From an uncultured Eubacteriales bacterium (lineage in GTDB: Bacteria > Bacillota > Clostridia > Oscillospirales > Oscillospiraceae): DNA of 45,153 nucleotides. The notes under the pieces were generated by a model, which was not told the origin of the DNA, searched no databases, and was given only the letters and a program-made list of their open reading frames with translations. Each line of letters opens with the position of its first letter. Position 1 is the first letter of the stretch. Of this stretch, positions 22,929-30,249 are shown one piece after another. Location of the stretch: positions 1-45,153 of the forward strand of contig URGI01000004.1 in the NCBI GenBank assembly GCA_900547315.1, given 5' to 3'. Both the position numbers and the translations under genes were made by a program.

Positions 22929-23933
22929 ATGCTGTATGCGATAGTTGCGCTGCTCGCCGTTATCGTCGATCAGTGGGTCAAATACTGGGTCGCGGGCAAT
23001 ATCCCGCTGGAGAGCACCGTCAACGAGCTTATCCCCGGCGTGATAAGCGTGGTGAACGTCCATAATTCCGGAGCCGCTTTCGGCTTCCTGAGCGGCGGCG
23101 GCGCGCGCATCCCGTTTATAATCATCTGCGGCGTGTTCACCGTTGCGATAATCATCGCCCTCGCCACGAACTTCATCTCCAACCCGCTTGGCCGTTGGAG
23201 CGCGGTGTTCGTAATGGCGGGCGGCATCGGAAACTGCATCGACCGTATTCTGTACGGCTACGTGCAGGACATGTTCATGTTCGATTTTGCGCCCAGCTTC
23301 CCGATATTCAACGTCGCGGATATCTTCATAACCGTCTTTGCACTGCTGTTCATCGTGTCGCTGTTTTTCGGCGGACACCGTGACGAGGAAGAGGACGATG
23401 AGGATTACGACGACGAGGACGACTACGTGCTTGAGGATGACGAGGAGGACGATGTCCCCGCCCGTCCCGCGTTCAAGCGCCGCAGCCGTGAGCCGCGCGA
23501 GGAAGCGCCGAAGGCCGAAAAGCCCGCGCGCAAACGCAGGCCGAAATATGAGGAGGAGTATGAGCAGTATAAGGCTGCCCGCGCCGCCCGCGGCGTGCAG
23601 ACTCCGCCGTCCCCGGCCGCGCAGCGCGTGACCGTGCAGAATCCGTCCGACCCCTTCGCCGAGTGGGAGCGCGCAAACGCTCAGGTCGAGGCGAAGCGTC
23701 AGAGCGACGTTGCCGAGCTGACCGGCCAGACCCCGACCGTTTCCACCCGCCCCGCCTATAAGCCCTACACGGCGCAGGCCGCGCCGCGTCAGCAGGCGGC
23801 TCCCGCGCCCGCTCCGGTGCGTCCGGCAGCTCCGGCTGCTCCGGCACTGACGAGAAAAGCGGCGCCCGCAAAGCAGGAGACGAAGAGCGAAGACGAATTC
23901 TCGCTGGACGATATCCTTAACGAGTTCAAGTAA
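22929..23933 (+). CDS. lspA: lipoprotein signal peptidase LspA with a long acidic C-terminal extension
   Basis: LspA cleaves the signal peptide of lipid-modified prolipoproteins in the membrane. Residues 1-149 form a complete enzyme: four helices, DQWVKYW (Asp14), VNVHNSGAAFGF, GGIGNCIDR with catalytic Asp105, and FNVADIFI with Asp131. Ordinary LspA ends here at about 150-165 residues. This protein has 334: from 151 an acidic block (EEEDDEDYDDEDD and so on to about 175), a basic stretch (KRRSREPREE, KPARKRRPK), a Pro/Ala/Gln-rich disordered region, and a final EDEFSLDDILNEFK. The reading frame is unbroken and the stop overlaps the next ATG, so a frameshift fusion is unlikely. The tail would be cytoplasmic. 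It is cotranscribed with the RluA-type gene. Confidence 0.93.
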   Translation: MLYAIVALLAVIVDQWVKYWVAGNIPLESTVNELIPGVISVVNVHNSGAAFGFLSGGGARIPFIIICGVFTVAIIIALATNFISNPLGRWSAVFVMAGGIGNCIDRILYGYVQDMFMFDFAPSFPIFNVADIFITVFALLFIVSLFFGGHRDEEEDDEDYDDEDDYVLEDDEEDDVPARPAFKRRSREPREEAPKAEKPARKRRPKYEEEYEQYKAARAARGVQTPPSPAAQRVTVQNPSDPFAEWERANAQVEAKRQSDVAELTGQTPTVSTRPAYKPYTAQAAPRQQAAPAPAPVRPAAPAAPALTRKAAPAKQETKSEDEFSLDDILNEFK

Positions 23934-24853
23934 TGGACGAAAATATTGTAACAATAGTTGCGGAGGAGAGCGGCGACAGGGTCGACGCTCTCCTTGCGCG
24001 CAGTATAGACTCCCTGACGCGCAGCGCCGCCCAGCGCCTGATAGAGGACGGCGCGGTCCTGCTCGGCGGCAAGGCCGTGAAGAAGAATTATAAGTGCGCC
24101 GCGGGGGACAGATTCGAGGTGCTCCTGCCCGAAGCGGAGGAGACCGAGCTTGTCGCGCAGGATATCCCGCTGGACGTGGTGTATGAGGACGGGGACGTTA
24201 TCGTCGTCAACAAGCCGCGCGGCATGGTCGTGCACCCCGCGCCGGGGCATCCCGACGGGACGCTTGTGAACGCCCTGCTGTGGCACTGCGGCGATTCGCT
24301 GTCCGGCATCGGCGGCGAGAGGCGCCCCGGCATCGTCCACCGTATTGATAAGGACACCTCGGGGCTGATAATCGCCGCGAAGAACGACTTTGCGCACCAG
24401 TTCCTCTCCGCGCAGCTCTCGGATCACACGCTGGGGCGCGAGTACGAGGCGGTCGTCCACGGCGGCTTCCGCGACGATGCGGGCACGGTCGATGCGCCGA
24501 TAGGCCGCCACCCTGTGGATCGCAAGCGCATGGCGGTCACGCCGAAGAATTCGAAGCCCGCCGTGACGCACTATGAGGTCATCGCGCGCTACCGCGGCTA
24601 TACGCGCATACTCTGCCGCCTTGAGACCGGCCGCACTCACCAGATACGCGTCCATATGGCCAGCATCGGGCATCCGCTGCTCGGCGACGGCGTGTACGGC
24701 GCGCCGTGCCCCGAAAAGGGGCTTGAGGGGCAGTGCCTCCATGCGCGCCGGCTGAAATTCATCCACCCCCGCACCGGACAGCTCGTCCGGCTTGAAGCGC
24801 CGCTGCCGGAGTATTTCACGCAGGTCATCTCCCGGCTCGGCAACGAAATATAA
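23933..24853 (+). CDS. RluA/RluD-family pseudouridine synthase
   Basis: These enzymes convert uridine to pseudouridine in rRNA or tRNA. The 306-residue protein has an N-terminal S4 RNA-binding domain (about 14-70) and the catalytic domain with NKPRGMVVHPAPGHPDGTLVNAL, HRIDKDTSGLI (catalytic Asp139), EYEAVVHG, LETGRTHQIRVHM and HPLLGDGVYG. The position after lspA is the classical lspA-rluD (ylyB) order of Firmicutes. Exact target uridines are not determined by sequence. Start overlaps the lspA stop by one base. Confidence 0.93.
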   Translation: MDENIVTIVAEESGDRVDALLARSIDSLTRSAAQRLIEDGAVLLGGKAVKKNYKCAAGDRFEVLLPEAEETELVAQDIPLDVVYEDGDVIVVNKPRGMVVHPAPGHPDGTLVNALLWHCGDSLSGIGGERRPGIVHRIDKDTSGLIIAAKNDFAHQFLSAQLSDHTLGREYEAVVHGGFRDDAGTVDAPIGRHPVDRKRMAVTPKNSKPAVTHYEVIARYRGYTRILCRLETGRTHQIRVHMASIGHPLLGDGVYGAPCPEKGLEGQCLHARRLKFIHPRTGQLVRLEAPLPEYFTQVISRLGNEI

Positions 24854-24864
24854 GGAGTGAAGAT

Positions 24865-25056
24865 ATGAGCAAATACATAGTGTACGCGCTGGTGACGGCG
24901 GCGGTCGTCGCCGCGATCGTGCTGGTCGTGAAGATCATCTCCGGCGCGATAACGCTTATCAGCGGCCTGTTCAATGTGATCCTCGGCGTGATCGTCGTGC
25001 TGGCGGTCATCGCGCTGGTGGTCTGGATGTTCCGATACGCGGCAAAGCATAAATAA
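24865..25056 (+). CDS. small membrane protein (63 residues)
   Basis: An AAGGAGTGAAG site precedes the ATG at 24865. The 63 residues consist of two hydrophobic helices (about 5-22 and 36-56) separated by a short turn with Gly/Ser, and a basic end (RYAAKHK). No family is recognised. It is the last gene of the ileS-lspA operon and ends just before a perfect terminator hairpin. Codon use and RBS quality support a real gene. Function unknown. Confidence 0.7.
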   Translation: MSKYIVYALVTAAVVAAIVLVVKIISGAITLISGLFNVILGVIVVLAVIALVVWMFRYAAKHK

Positions 25057-25060
25057 AGAT

Positions 25061-25100
25061 GAAAACAGCCATCCGAACTATCTATCGGATGGCTGTTTTC
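25061..25100. terminator. bidirectional terminator between converging operons
   Basis: A 16-bp perfect stem GAAAACAGCCATCCGA (25061-25076) / TCGGATGGCTGTTTTC (25085-25100), loop 8 nt, T-run on both strands. Confidence 0.92.
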
Positions 25101-25110
25101 GTTGTTCAGC

Positions 25111-26025
25111 TTACACGGTACGTATATATTTGCCGATGAATTCGTCAAGCTTGGCGGCGTAAGCCTCCGGCGCGCGGTGCATACTCTCCACATGATGCGC
25201 GCCCTCGACGAAAAGATGATCCTTCGCGCCGGGGTACAGCTCGTACAGCTCCTTGCCCATGGCAAAGGGAACCGTGTGATCATCCGTGCCGTGCACGAAG
25301 AGTATCGGCAGCGTTGCGCGCAGCATGTGCGGCCGCACATCGCCGTCGCGCAGGGAGTATCCGGCCACAACGCGGTTTATCGCGCCGAGCGGCCAGACGA
25401 GCAGCCCCAGCCGCTGGCGCAGGGAATCCACCGGACTCGAAAACCCGCAGTCGTCCACGATGAAGCGTACGCAGGGCGGGCAGCGGTCGCTCATGCTCAG
25501 CACCGTTCCGCCGCCCATCGAGAAGCCGTGGAGTATTACCTGAATGTCAGCGCCGAAGCGCTCCTGCAAAAAGTCCAGCCATTTCAGGCAGTCGCGGCTC
25601 TCAAACACGTCGAAGCCGATGTAGCGCCCCTCGCTCTCACCGGCGGCGGTGTTGTCGCAGCAGAAGAGATCGAAGCCGCGGCTTTTGTAGTACTCGTAGT
25701 ACATTCCGGCGGCCTCCGCGTGCTCCGAGCGGTAGCCGTGTATCAGGAACGCGATGCGCCCGCAGGGCTTTTCGCCGCAGGGGTAGTAGAAGCCGTGCAG
25801 CAGCTCGCCGCGTTCGGAGCGCATCGCGAAGCGCAGCTGCGGAGCTTCACGCAGAGCCTGCGCTGCGCCGTCGCGGTGGGCGTAGTAGTCCGCGGAATGC
25901 GTGCGTTTGTCCATTATGGGGTTCAGTATCCGCGAGCCGTTGCGGCAGAAGGTGTATTTATACACCTCGGCCAGCGCGGCACCCGCGGCCGCAGCGACGG
26001 GGATAAGTGCTTTTCTCAGTTTCAT
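25111..26025 (-). CDS. alpha/beta hydrolase with N-terminal membrane/signal segment
   Basis: The 304-residue protein has an N-terminal basic-hydrophobic segment (KLRKALIPVAAAAGAALAEV) that may anchor it. The hydrolase fold follows: oxyanion strand FLIHGYRSEHA, nucleophile elbow LHGFSMGGG (Ser169), FVHGTDDHTVPFAMGKELYELYPGAKD with the acid Asp, and the histidine in EGAHHVES. It resembles BAAT/FrsA-like or YqkD-type serine esterases; the substrate is unknown. Start 26025 (MKLRK) follows GAGG by 12 nt; ATG 26043 (MRHKPR) is possible but has no RBS. It is the last gene of the DUF2461-GT2-permease operon. Confidence 0.83.
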   Translation of the reverse strand: MKLRKALIPVAAAAGAALAEVYKYTFCRNGSRILNPIMDKRTHSADYYAHRDGAAQALREAPQLRFAMRSERGELLHGFYYPCGEKPCGRIAFLIHGYRSEHAEAAGMYYEYYKSRGFDLFCCDNTAAGESEGRYIGFDVFESRDCLKWLDFLQERFGADIQVILHGFSMGGGTVLSMSDRCPPCVRFIVDDCGFSSPVDSLRQRLGLLVWPLGAINRVVAGYSLRDGDVRPHMLRATLPILFVHGTDDHTVPFAMGKELYELYPGAKDHLFVEGAHHVESMHRAPEAYAAKLDEFIGKYIRTV

Positions 26026-26058
26026 TCTCGGTTTGTGCCTCATTTCTTATACTGAAGA

Positions 26059-27216
26059 TCAGGTCACGGGCAGCACCGCGCCGATGGTGGCGAGCAGGGT
26101 TGAAAGCCCGACCAGGATCTGGAACGGCAGTGAGCCGAACACTCCGATGAGCGCGGAGCCGCCGACTCTGCGGCGCGAGAGATTGTAGGCCACGAGGATG
26201 CCAAGCCCGGTGACAACCTGTATCACACTCGCAAAGCGCGTGAAGCCGACGAAGCTGGACAGCCCGAAGAACGCCAGCAGCAGGCAGGGCAGCGACGCCG
26301 CGAGCCAGCTTATATGGCGGCTCCAGCCGGTCTGCTCGCCGACGATGTCGCGCAGGTTCAGCGTGTTTGCCCAGAAAGATGTCGCCAGTGCGAGCAGAGT
26401 GAACACGTAGCCGACCACGCTCACCCAGCCGCCGAGATGCGCCGCGAGATCGACCAGCGCGCCGTCCTCGCTTATATTCTGCCCCGCGCCGAGCAGGGTC
26501 ATCAGTGTTATGAGCAGGATCATTCCCGCGTTTATTGCAAGGCCGAGCGCGATGCTGCCGCGGATGCGCTTAGGATCGCCCTCAAGCCCCTTGACGACCT
26601 GCGGCGTGGACATGACCGCGGACAGCGAAAAGCTGACCATACCGTACATCGCAAGAACGTTGTTCCAGCCGTGCCATCCGCTCGGCAGCGGGCTGATATC
26701 GGAGCGCAGTGTGGCGACAAACAGTATGCCGATCACGGCGAGCATCGAGCCGACGGCGATCTTCTCGCAGATGCCGACGAGCTTCATCCCGATAAACACG
26801 ACGCCCGCGCCGATAATGTAGAACAGCAGCATGCCCCAGACGTCCGGCAGGCCGAACCAGCTGCGGAACACCGCCGCTGCGCCTGTCAGAAATGCGCTGA
26901 CGTTCACAATGACCGACACGCCGAGCAGCGCGAAAGTCAGCCAGGTAAGAATCTTCTTGATGCGTCCGGAGAACAGCTCCGCGTCGAAGCAGCTCACGAA
27001 CTGCGCGCCGTTATTGTTGTACGAAAGCTCCGCAATTATGAGGTGCAGCACGATGTTTATGAGGTAGCCCAGCGCGATTATCCAGAGAATTTCGCGCAGG
27101 CTGTTGTGCGCCGCGAGGTACGGCACCGAGAGTATCCCCGCGCCGACGCCGTGGCCGACAATGATGCTGGTCGCCTCAAAGAAGCTGAGACGGGATTCGC
27201 CCTTGATCTTACTCAT
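26059..27216 (-). CDS. amino-acid permease (aromatic amino acid/HAAAP-like)
   Basis: The 385-residue membrane protein has about eleven helices. Helix 1 carries the unwound GHGVGAGILSVPY motif (ATSIIVGHGVGAGIL) of the amino-acid/auxin and hydroxy/aromatic amino-acid permease superfamily. SFSLSAVMSTPQVVKGLEGDPKRIRGSI (shown in part) matches helix 6 of these carriers. It likely moves amino acids by proton or sodium symport; substrate unknown. Start ATG 27216 is chosen; a GTG at 27231 overlaps the preceding stop (GTGA) and is an alternative. Context with a glycosyltransferase and DUF2461 gives no substrate clue. Confidence 0.82.
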   Translation of the reverse strand: MSKIKGESRLSFFEATSIIVGHGVGAGILSVPYLAAHNSLREILWIIALGYLINIVLHLIIAELSYNNNGAQFVSCFDAELFSGRIKKILTWLTFALLGVSVIVNVSAFLTGAAAVFRSWFGLPDVWGMLLFYIIGAGVVFIGMKLVGICEKIAVGSMLAVIGILFVATLRSDISPLPSGWHGWNNVLAMYGMVSFSLSAVMSTPQVVKGLEGDPKRIRGSIALGLAINAGMILLITLMTLLGAGQNISEDGALVDLAAHLGGWVSVVGYVFTLLALATSFWANTLNLRDIVGEQTGWSRHISWLAASLPCLLLAFFGLSSFVGFTRFASVIQVVTGLGILVAYNLSRRRVGGSALIGVFGSLPFQILVGLSTLLATIGAVLPVT

Positions 27217-27227
27217 ATATTCAAAAC

Positions 27228-28265
27228 TCACTTTCTGTGCTTTATCTGCATAAAAAGTTTCGGGAAAAGCTTGCCTGCGAGTGCCATCATGCGGAAAGTG
27301 AACATCGTGAGCGTCACGTTCCCGCTGCGGATGACGGCGCAGGGCAGTTTCACCGCGGCGCCGCCGGTCGCGGCTTCGCTGCGGCGCAGGACGCGCCTGT
27401 TCGTGACGACGCGGCGCACGTAGGAGCGCTTTTCAAGATAATTCAGCGGGCAGGACGGCGTGAAGAGATTCGTCAGGCAGGAGAAGATGCTCTTCATGAA
27501 CATGTATTCCATGCTGCCGTCGCTCTCCGCGCCGAACTCAGTGCAGAGCTGCTCTATGCGCTTGTCGGACAGCAGGCAGACCTCCAGCTTGCGGTCGTAG
27601 TATTTGGTGATGAGGCTCTCGCCGCGGTGCATTATATACCGGTATTTGCAGCCGGGCAGCACGCTCACGCGGTCGATCTTTTCAAGGCAGTCGAAGACGT
27701 AGAGCCTGTCCTCGCCCCAGCGAAAATCGCGGAAGCGGATGCCATTGCTGCGGATGAGCGACGCGCGGTAGAGCTTGCCCCAGACCTGATTGAGGAGGTT
27801 CGCCTTGTACAGGCGCGGCAGCGCCTCGGCCATTCCGGCGCGGTCGATGAGCTGCTCCGGCTCGCAGTAATAGCGCTCCGAGCCGTCCACGCCCACGATA
27901 GTGTAGCCGAATATGACCATATCCGCGCCATTCGCGCCGCCCAGCGCGTATTCCAGCGCGTCGGGCAGCAGCCGGTCGTCCGAGTCGAGGAACATTACAT
28001 ATTCCGCTTCGGGATCGGCGGCGGCAAGCCCATGCTCGCGCGCGGCGGCGGGGCCGCCGTTTTCAACGGTCAGCAGCTTCACGCGCGCGTCCTTCTCCGC
28101 CATCGCGGAGACGACGGCGGCAGTGTCGTCCTTTGAGCCGTCGTTGACGATTATCAGCTCGAAGCTGCCGCAGCTCTGCGTGAGGACGCTGTTGACGCAG
28201 CCCTCTATATATCCGGCGGCGTTGTATGCCGGCACGATTATCGATACCATGGGATGCTCGTTCAT
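27228..28265 (-). CDS. glycosyltransferase family 2
   Basis: The 345-residue protein has a GT-A domain: VSIIVPAYNAAGYIEGCVNSVL (broken here to the first 18), IIVNDGSKDDTA, ENGGPAAARE and the metal-binding YVMFLDSDDRLLPDAL (DxD type). GEDRLYVFDCL contains the usual ED motif. The last 120 residues show no membrane helix. It transfers a sugar from a nucleotide donor to a surface polymer or lipid; acceptor unknown. No other glycan-assembly genes are nearby. It overlaps the DUF2461 stop by ATGA and the permease start region. Confidence 0.92.
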   Translation of the reverse strand: MNEHPMVSIIVPAYNAAGYIEGCVNSVLTQSCGSFELIIVNDGSKDDTAAVVSAMAEKDARVKLLTVENGGPAAAREHGLAAADPEAEYVMFLDSDDRLLPDALEYALGGANGADMVIFGYTIVGVDGSERYYCEPEQLIDRAGMAEALPRLYKANLLNQVWGKLYRASLIRSNGIRFRDFRWGEDRLYVFDCLEKIDRVSVLPGCKYRYIMHRGESLITKYYDRKLEVCLLSDKRIEQLCTEFGAESDGSMEYMFMKSIFSCLTNLFTPSCPLNYLEKRSYVRRVVTNRRVLRRSEAATGGAAVKLPCAVIRSGNVTLTMFTFRMMALAGKLFPKLFMQIKHRK

Positions 28266-28945
28266 GGCTGCTCTCCTTTTTCGCTGTCTGCGCTGTGATA
28301 GAATTCAAGGAAGTATTCGTACATGGGCATGAGCTTTGCGTAGGCGTCGGTGAGTATCCCCGGCAGCTCCGGAGAATACAGCGCGGCGTCGTGGTCGCGG
28401 CTGCACTCCAGTCCGATGCGCTTGCGGTTATACCAGCGGCCGAGCGGATCGTCGGCGTGCCCCTTGGGGCGCTTGTATTCCTCGCCGGTCAGCCTGAATC
28501 CGCCGCCGCGCTCGATCTTGCGGACGATGCGCTCAAATCTGGCGGGGTTGGAGTCTAGGCTGCGGCGGAAGGCCTCCATCTGGCTGGGCGTCGCGCTGTA
28601 AAAGCCCATGCCGTAGCTGTAATCGGCGGCGCCGATCTCGAACCAGAACATCGGCCCTTCGAGAAGGATGCTGCCGTGCTTTATAGAGAACCACAGATGA
28701 TCCTTGTACGGCCCGCGCCCGAACAGCCGCCGCGCGTCGCGGTAAATGCGCGAGACGTGCAGGCGGCAGTCCATCTCCGGAAAGCGGCTGCACATCAGCG
28801 CCTGAGTCTCGGCGGCGAGCGCCTTGAACGGCTCGTTCACGGTCTGCTCAAACTGCTCCTTGTGCTCGTTGAACCAGACACGCTCGTTATTGAATGCCAG
28901 CTCCCAGAGAAAATCTCCGGCAGCGGGAGTAAATCCGTTAAACAT
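28262..28945 (-). CDS. DUF2461 domain protein
   Basis: The 227-residue protein matches the DUF2461 (TIGR02453) family: it starts FNGFTPAAGDFLWELAFNNERVWF, then has NEHKEQFE, SRIYRDARRLFGRGPYKDHLWF and GFYSATPSQMEAFR (a family hallmark). Function of the family is unknown. It heads a four-gene minus-strand operon with its own promoter. Start ATG 28945 has AAAGAG about 10 nt upstream. Confidence 0.88.
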   Translation of the reverse strand: MFNGFTPAAGDFLWELAFNNERVWFNEHKEQFEQTVNEPFKALAAETQALMCSRFPEMDCRLHVSRIYRDARRLFGRGPYKDHLWFSIKHGSILLEGPMFWFEIGAADYSYGMGFYSATPSQMEAFRRSLDSNPARFERIVRKIERGGGFRLTGEEYKRPKGHADDPLGRWYNRKRIGLECSRDHDAALYSPELPGILTDAYAKLMPMYEYFLEFYHSADSEKGEQP

Positions 28946-28989
28946 GATATACGCTCTTTCTTGCTTCTTTCATACTAAATCTACTTATA

Positions 28990-29018
28990 ATATTAACATA
29001 TTGATCCGGCTTTATCAA
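28990..29018 (-). promoter_or_regulatory. promoter of the DUF2461 operon
   Basis: Minus-strand TTGATA (29018-29013), 17 nt, TAATAT (28995-28990); an overlapping TATTAT lies just downstream. Confidence 0.7.
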
Positions 29019-29063
29019 GCGGAGCGGGCGGGACGTTTTTGGGCAAAATACGCATTTTGAAAA

Positions 29064-29093
29064 TTGACTGATATATGGGGTAAGTGGTAATAT
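29064..29093 (+). promoter_or_regulatory. promoter of the GDPD gene
   Basis: TTGACT (29064-29069), 18 nt, TAATAT (29088-29093). The leader is AT-rich and contains an imperfect repeat of GAGAAATTGT (29104-29113 and 29117-29126). AGGAGG and ATG 29157 follow. Confidence 0.7.
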
Positions 29094-29156
29094 ATTATCG
29101 TATGAGAAATTGTACTGAGAAATTGTGTAGTAAAATTATGATTAGGAGGCTCTGTA

Positions 29157-29984
29157 ATGAAAAAGAAACTTCACTATGCGGGTGCAGCGGTTTTACTGGC
29201 TTCCGTGCCTCTGTTCATGCTGGCTCCGGGACGGGTCACGAAGCGCCAGCGCGCGCCGTTCCAGAACGTGAACTTTGCCCATCGCGGCCTGCATTCGCGG
29301 GATAAGAGCGTCCCGGAAAACTCGCTGGAGGCGTTCGAGCTGGCGTCCCGCGCCGGTTACGGCATCGAGCTTGACGTGCAGCTTTCAAAGGACGGTCAGG
29401 TCGTGGTGTTCCATGATGATGACCTCAAGCGCGTCTGCGGCGTGGATTGCCGGGTTGACGAAAAAACATATGCCGAGCTTACGGAGCTGAGGCTCTGCGG
29501 CACGGAGTATACCGTTCCGCTCTTCACCGAGGTGCTCGCGACCGTCAGAGGCCGCAGCCCGCTCATCGTCGAGCTGAAGCGCGGCCGCCGCAATATTGAG
29601 CTGTGCGAAAAGACCTACGCTCTGCTTGCTGAATACAGGGGCGACGTGTGCATCGAGAGCTTCGACCCATTCATCGTGGCGTGGTTCCGTTTCCATGCGC
29701 CGGAGCTTCTGCGCGGCCAGCTCGCCATGCCCGCAGAGCGGTATGAGAATTTCACGAAGCCGCTCGCCTTTGCGCTGAGCCACGGACTTATGAACTTTGT
29801 ATGCCGCCCGCAGTTTATGGCCTACCGTATAGGCCACCGGCCGCTCACCGTGCATATCGCGGAGAAGCTTGGCGCCATGAAGGTGGCGTGGACTTCGCAT
29901 GAGCCGAAGAACGAGCGCGGCAAGGACGCGGTCATCTTCGAATTCTATAAGCCATCGGTCAAGTTCGACCCCAAACGTAAATAA
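29157..29984 (+). CDS. glycerophosphodiester phosphodiesterase (membrane-anchored)
   Basis: GDPD enzymes cleave glycerophosphodiesters to glycerol-3-phosphate and an alcohol. The 275-residue protein has an N-terminal membrane segment (residues 7-24, HYAGAAVLLASVPLFMLAP). The TIM-barrel motifs are FAHRGLH (His42), VPENSLEAF, GIELDVQLSKDG (Glu71, Asp73) and VVFHDDDLKRV (His86), with LIVELK later. All catalytic residues are present. It probably acts on the outer face or on lipoteichoic acid or lipid breakdown products; localisation is inferred from the helix. Single-gene unit with promoter and terminator. Confidence 0.9.
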   Translation: MKKKLHYAGAAVLLASVPLFMLAPGRVTKRQRAPFQNVNFAHRGLHSRDKSVPENSLEAFELASRAGYGIELDVQLSKDGQVVVFHDDDLKRVCGVDCRVDEKTYAELTELRLCGTEYTVPLFTEVLATVRGRSPLIVELKRGRRNIELCEKTYALLAEYRGDVCIESFDPFIVAWFRFHAPELLRGQLAMPAERYENFTKPLAFALSHGLMNFVCRPQFMAYRIGHRPLTVHIAEKLGAMKVAWTSHEPKNERGKDAVIFEFYKPSVKFDPKRK

Positions 29985-29993
29985 GCAGATATA

Positions 29994-30026
29994 AATAATC
30001 TCCGGATCACCGATCCGGAGATTATT
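29994..30026. terminator. hairpin terminator after the GDPD gene
   Basis: A 15-bp perfect stem AATAATCTCCGGATC/GATCCGGAGATTATT with loop ACC. It directly abuts a dispersed repeat beginning at 30027. Confidence 0.8.
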
Positions 30027-30175
30027 CAGTCTGTCAAAGAACGTGTGCAGCAGGGCGCGGATAAGAGAGCAGCGGGGGAGCTTGAGGGGTAGCGCAGCGG
30101 CGGCGCGGTAGTGAATGACATGCCGGTGGCATGTCAGAGCCGCGCCGCCGCTTCGCTACCTAATAGGGGCGCCCC
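30027..30175. repeat. dispersed repeat R1 plus a 73-nt long hairpin
   Basis: Bases 30027-30089 match the reverse complement of 38604-38666 with few changes (both 63 nt; they share CAGTCTGTCAAA, GTGTGCAGC and AGAGCAGCGGGGGAGCTTGA). Next, GGTAGCGCAGCGGCGGCGCGG-like (30088-30108) pairs 20 of 21 positions with 30140-30160. An inner hairpin TGACATGCC/GGCATGTCA lies at 30116-30136, and the palindrome GGGGCGCCCC at 30166-30175. There is no ORF. This looks like a copy of a mosaic intergenic palindromic element. Confidence 0.75.
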
Positions 30176-30188
30176 ACACACAACGCAA

Positions 30189-30223
30189 AACCGGTCCCCA
30201 TCCTGTTCGGAGGGGGACCGGTT
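30189..30223 (-). terminator. terminator of the two-component system operon
   Basis: An 11-bp stem AACCGGTCCCC/GGGGACCGGTT; on the minus strand it ends in TTTTGCG. The bases after it (GTTGTGTGTGGGG) resemble those after the lepA terminator. Confidence 0.8.
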
Positions 30224-30249
30224 CAACTATCCCGCGCACATTGCGCCCA

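Noticed and set aside
22929..23933. frameshift or assembly fusion explaining the long LspA
   Set aside because: The frame is continuous, the tail has no second gene's features, and the stop overlaps the next start as expected for an intact operon gene.
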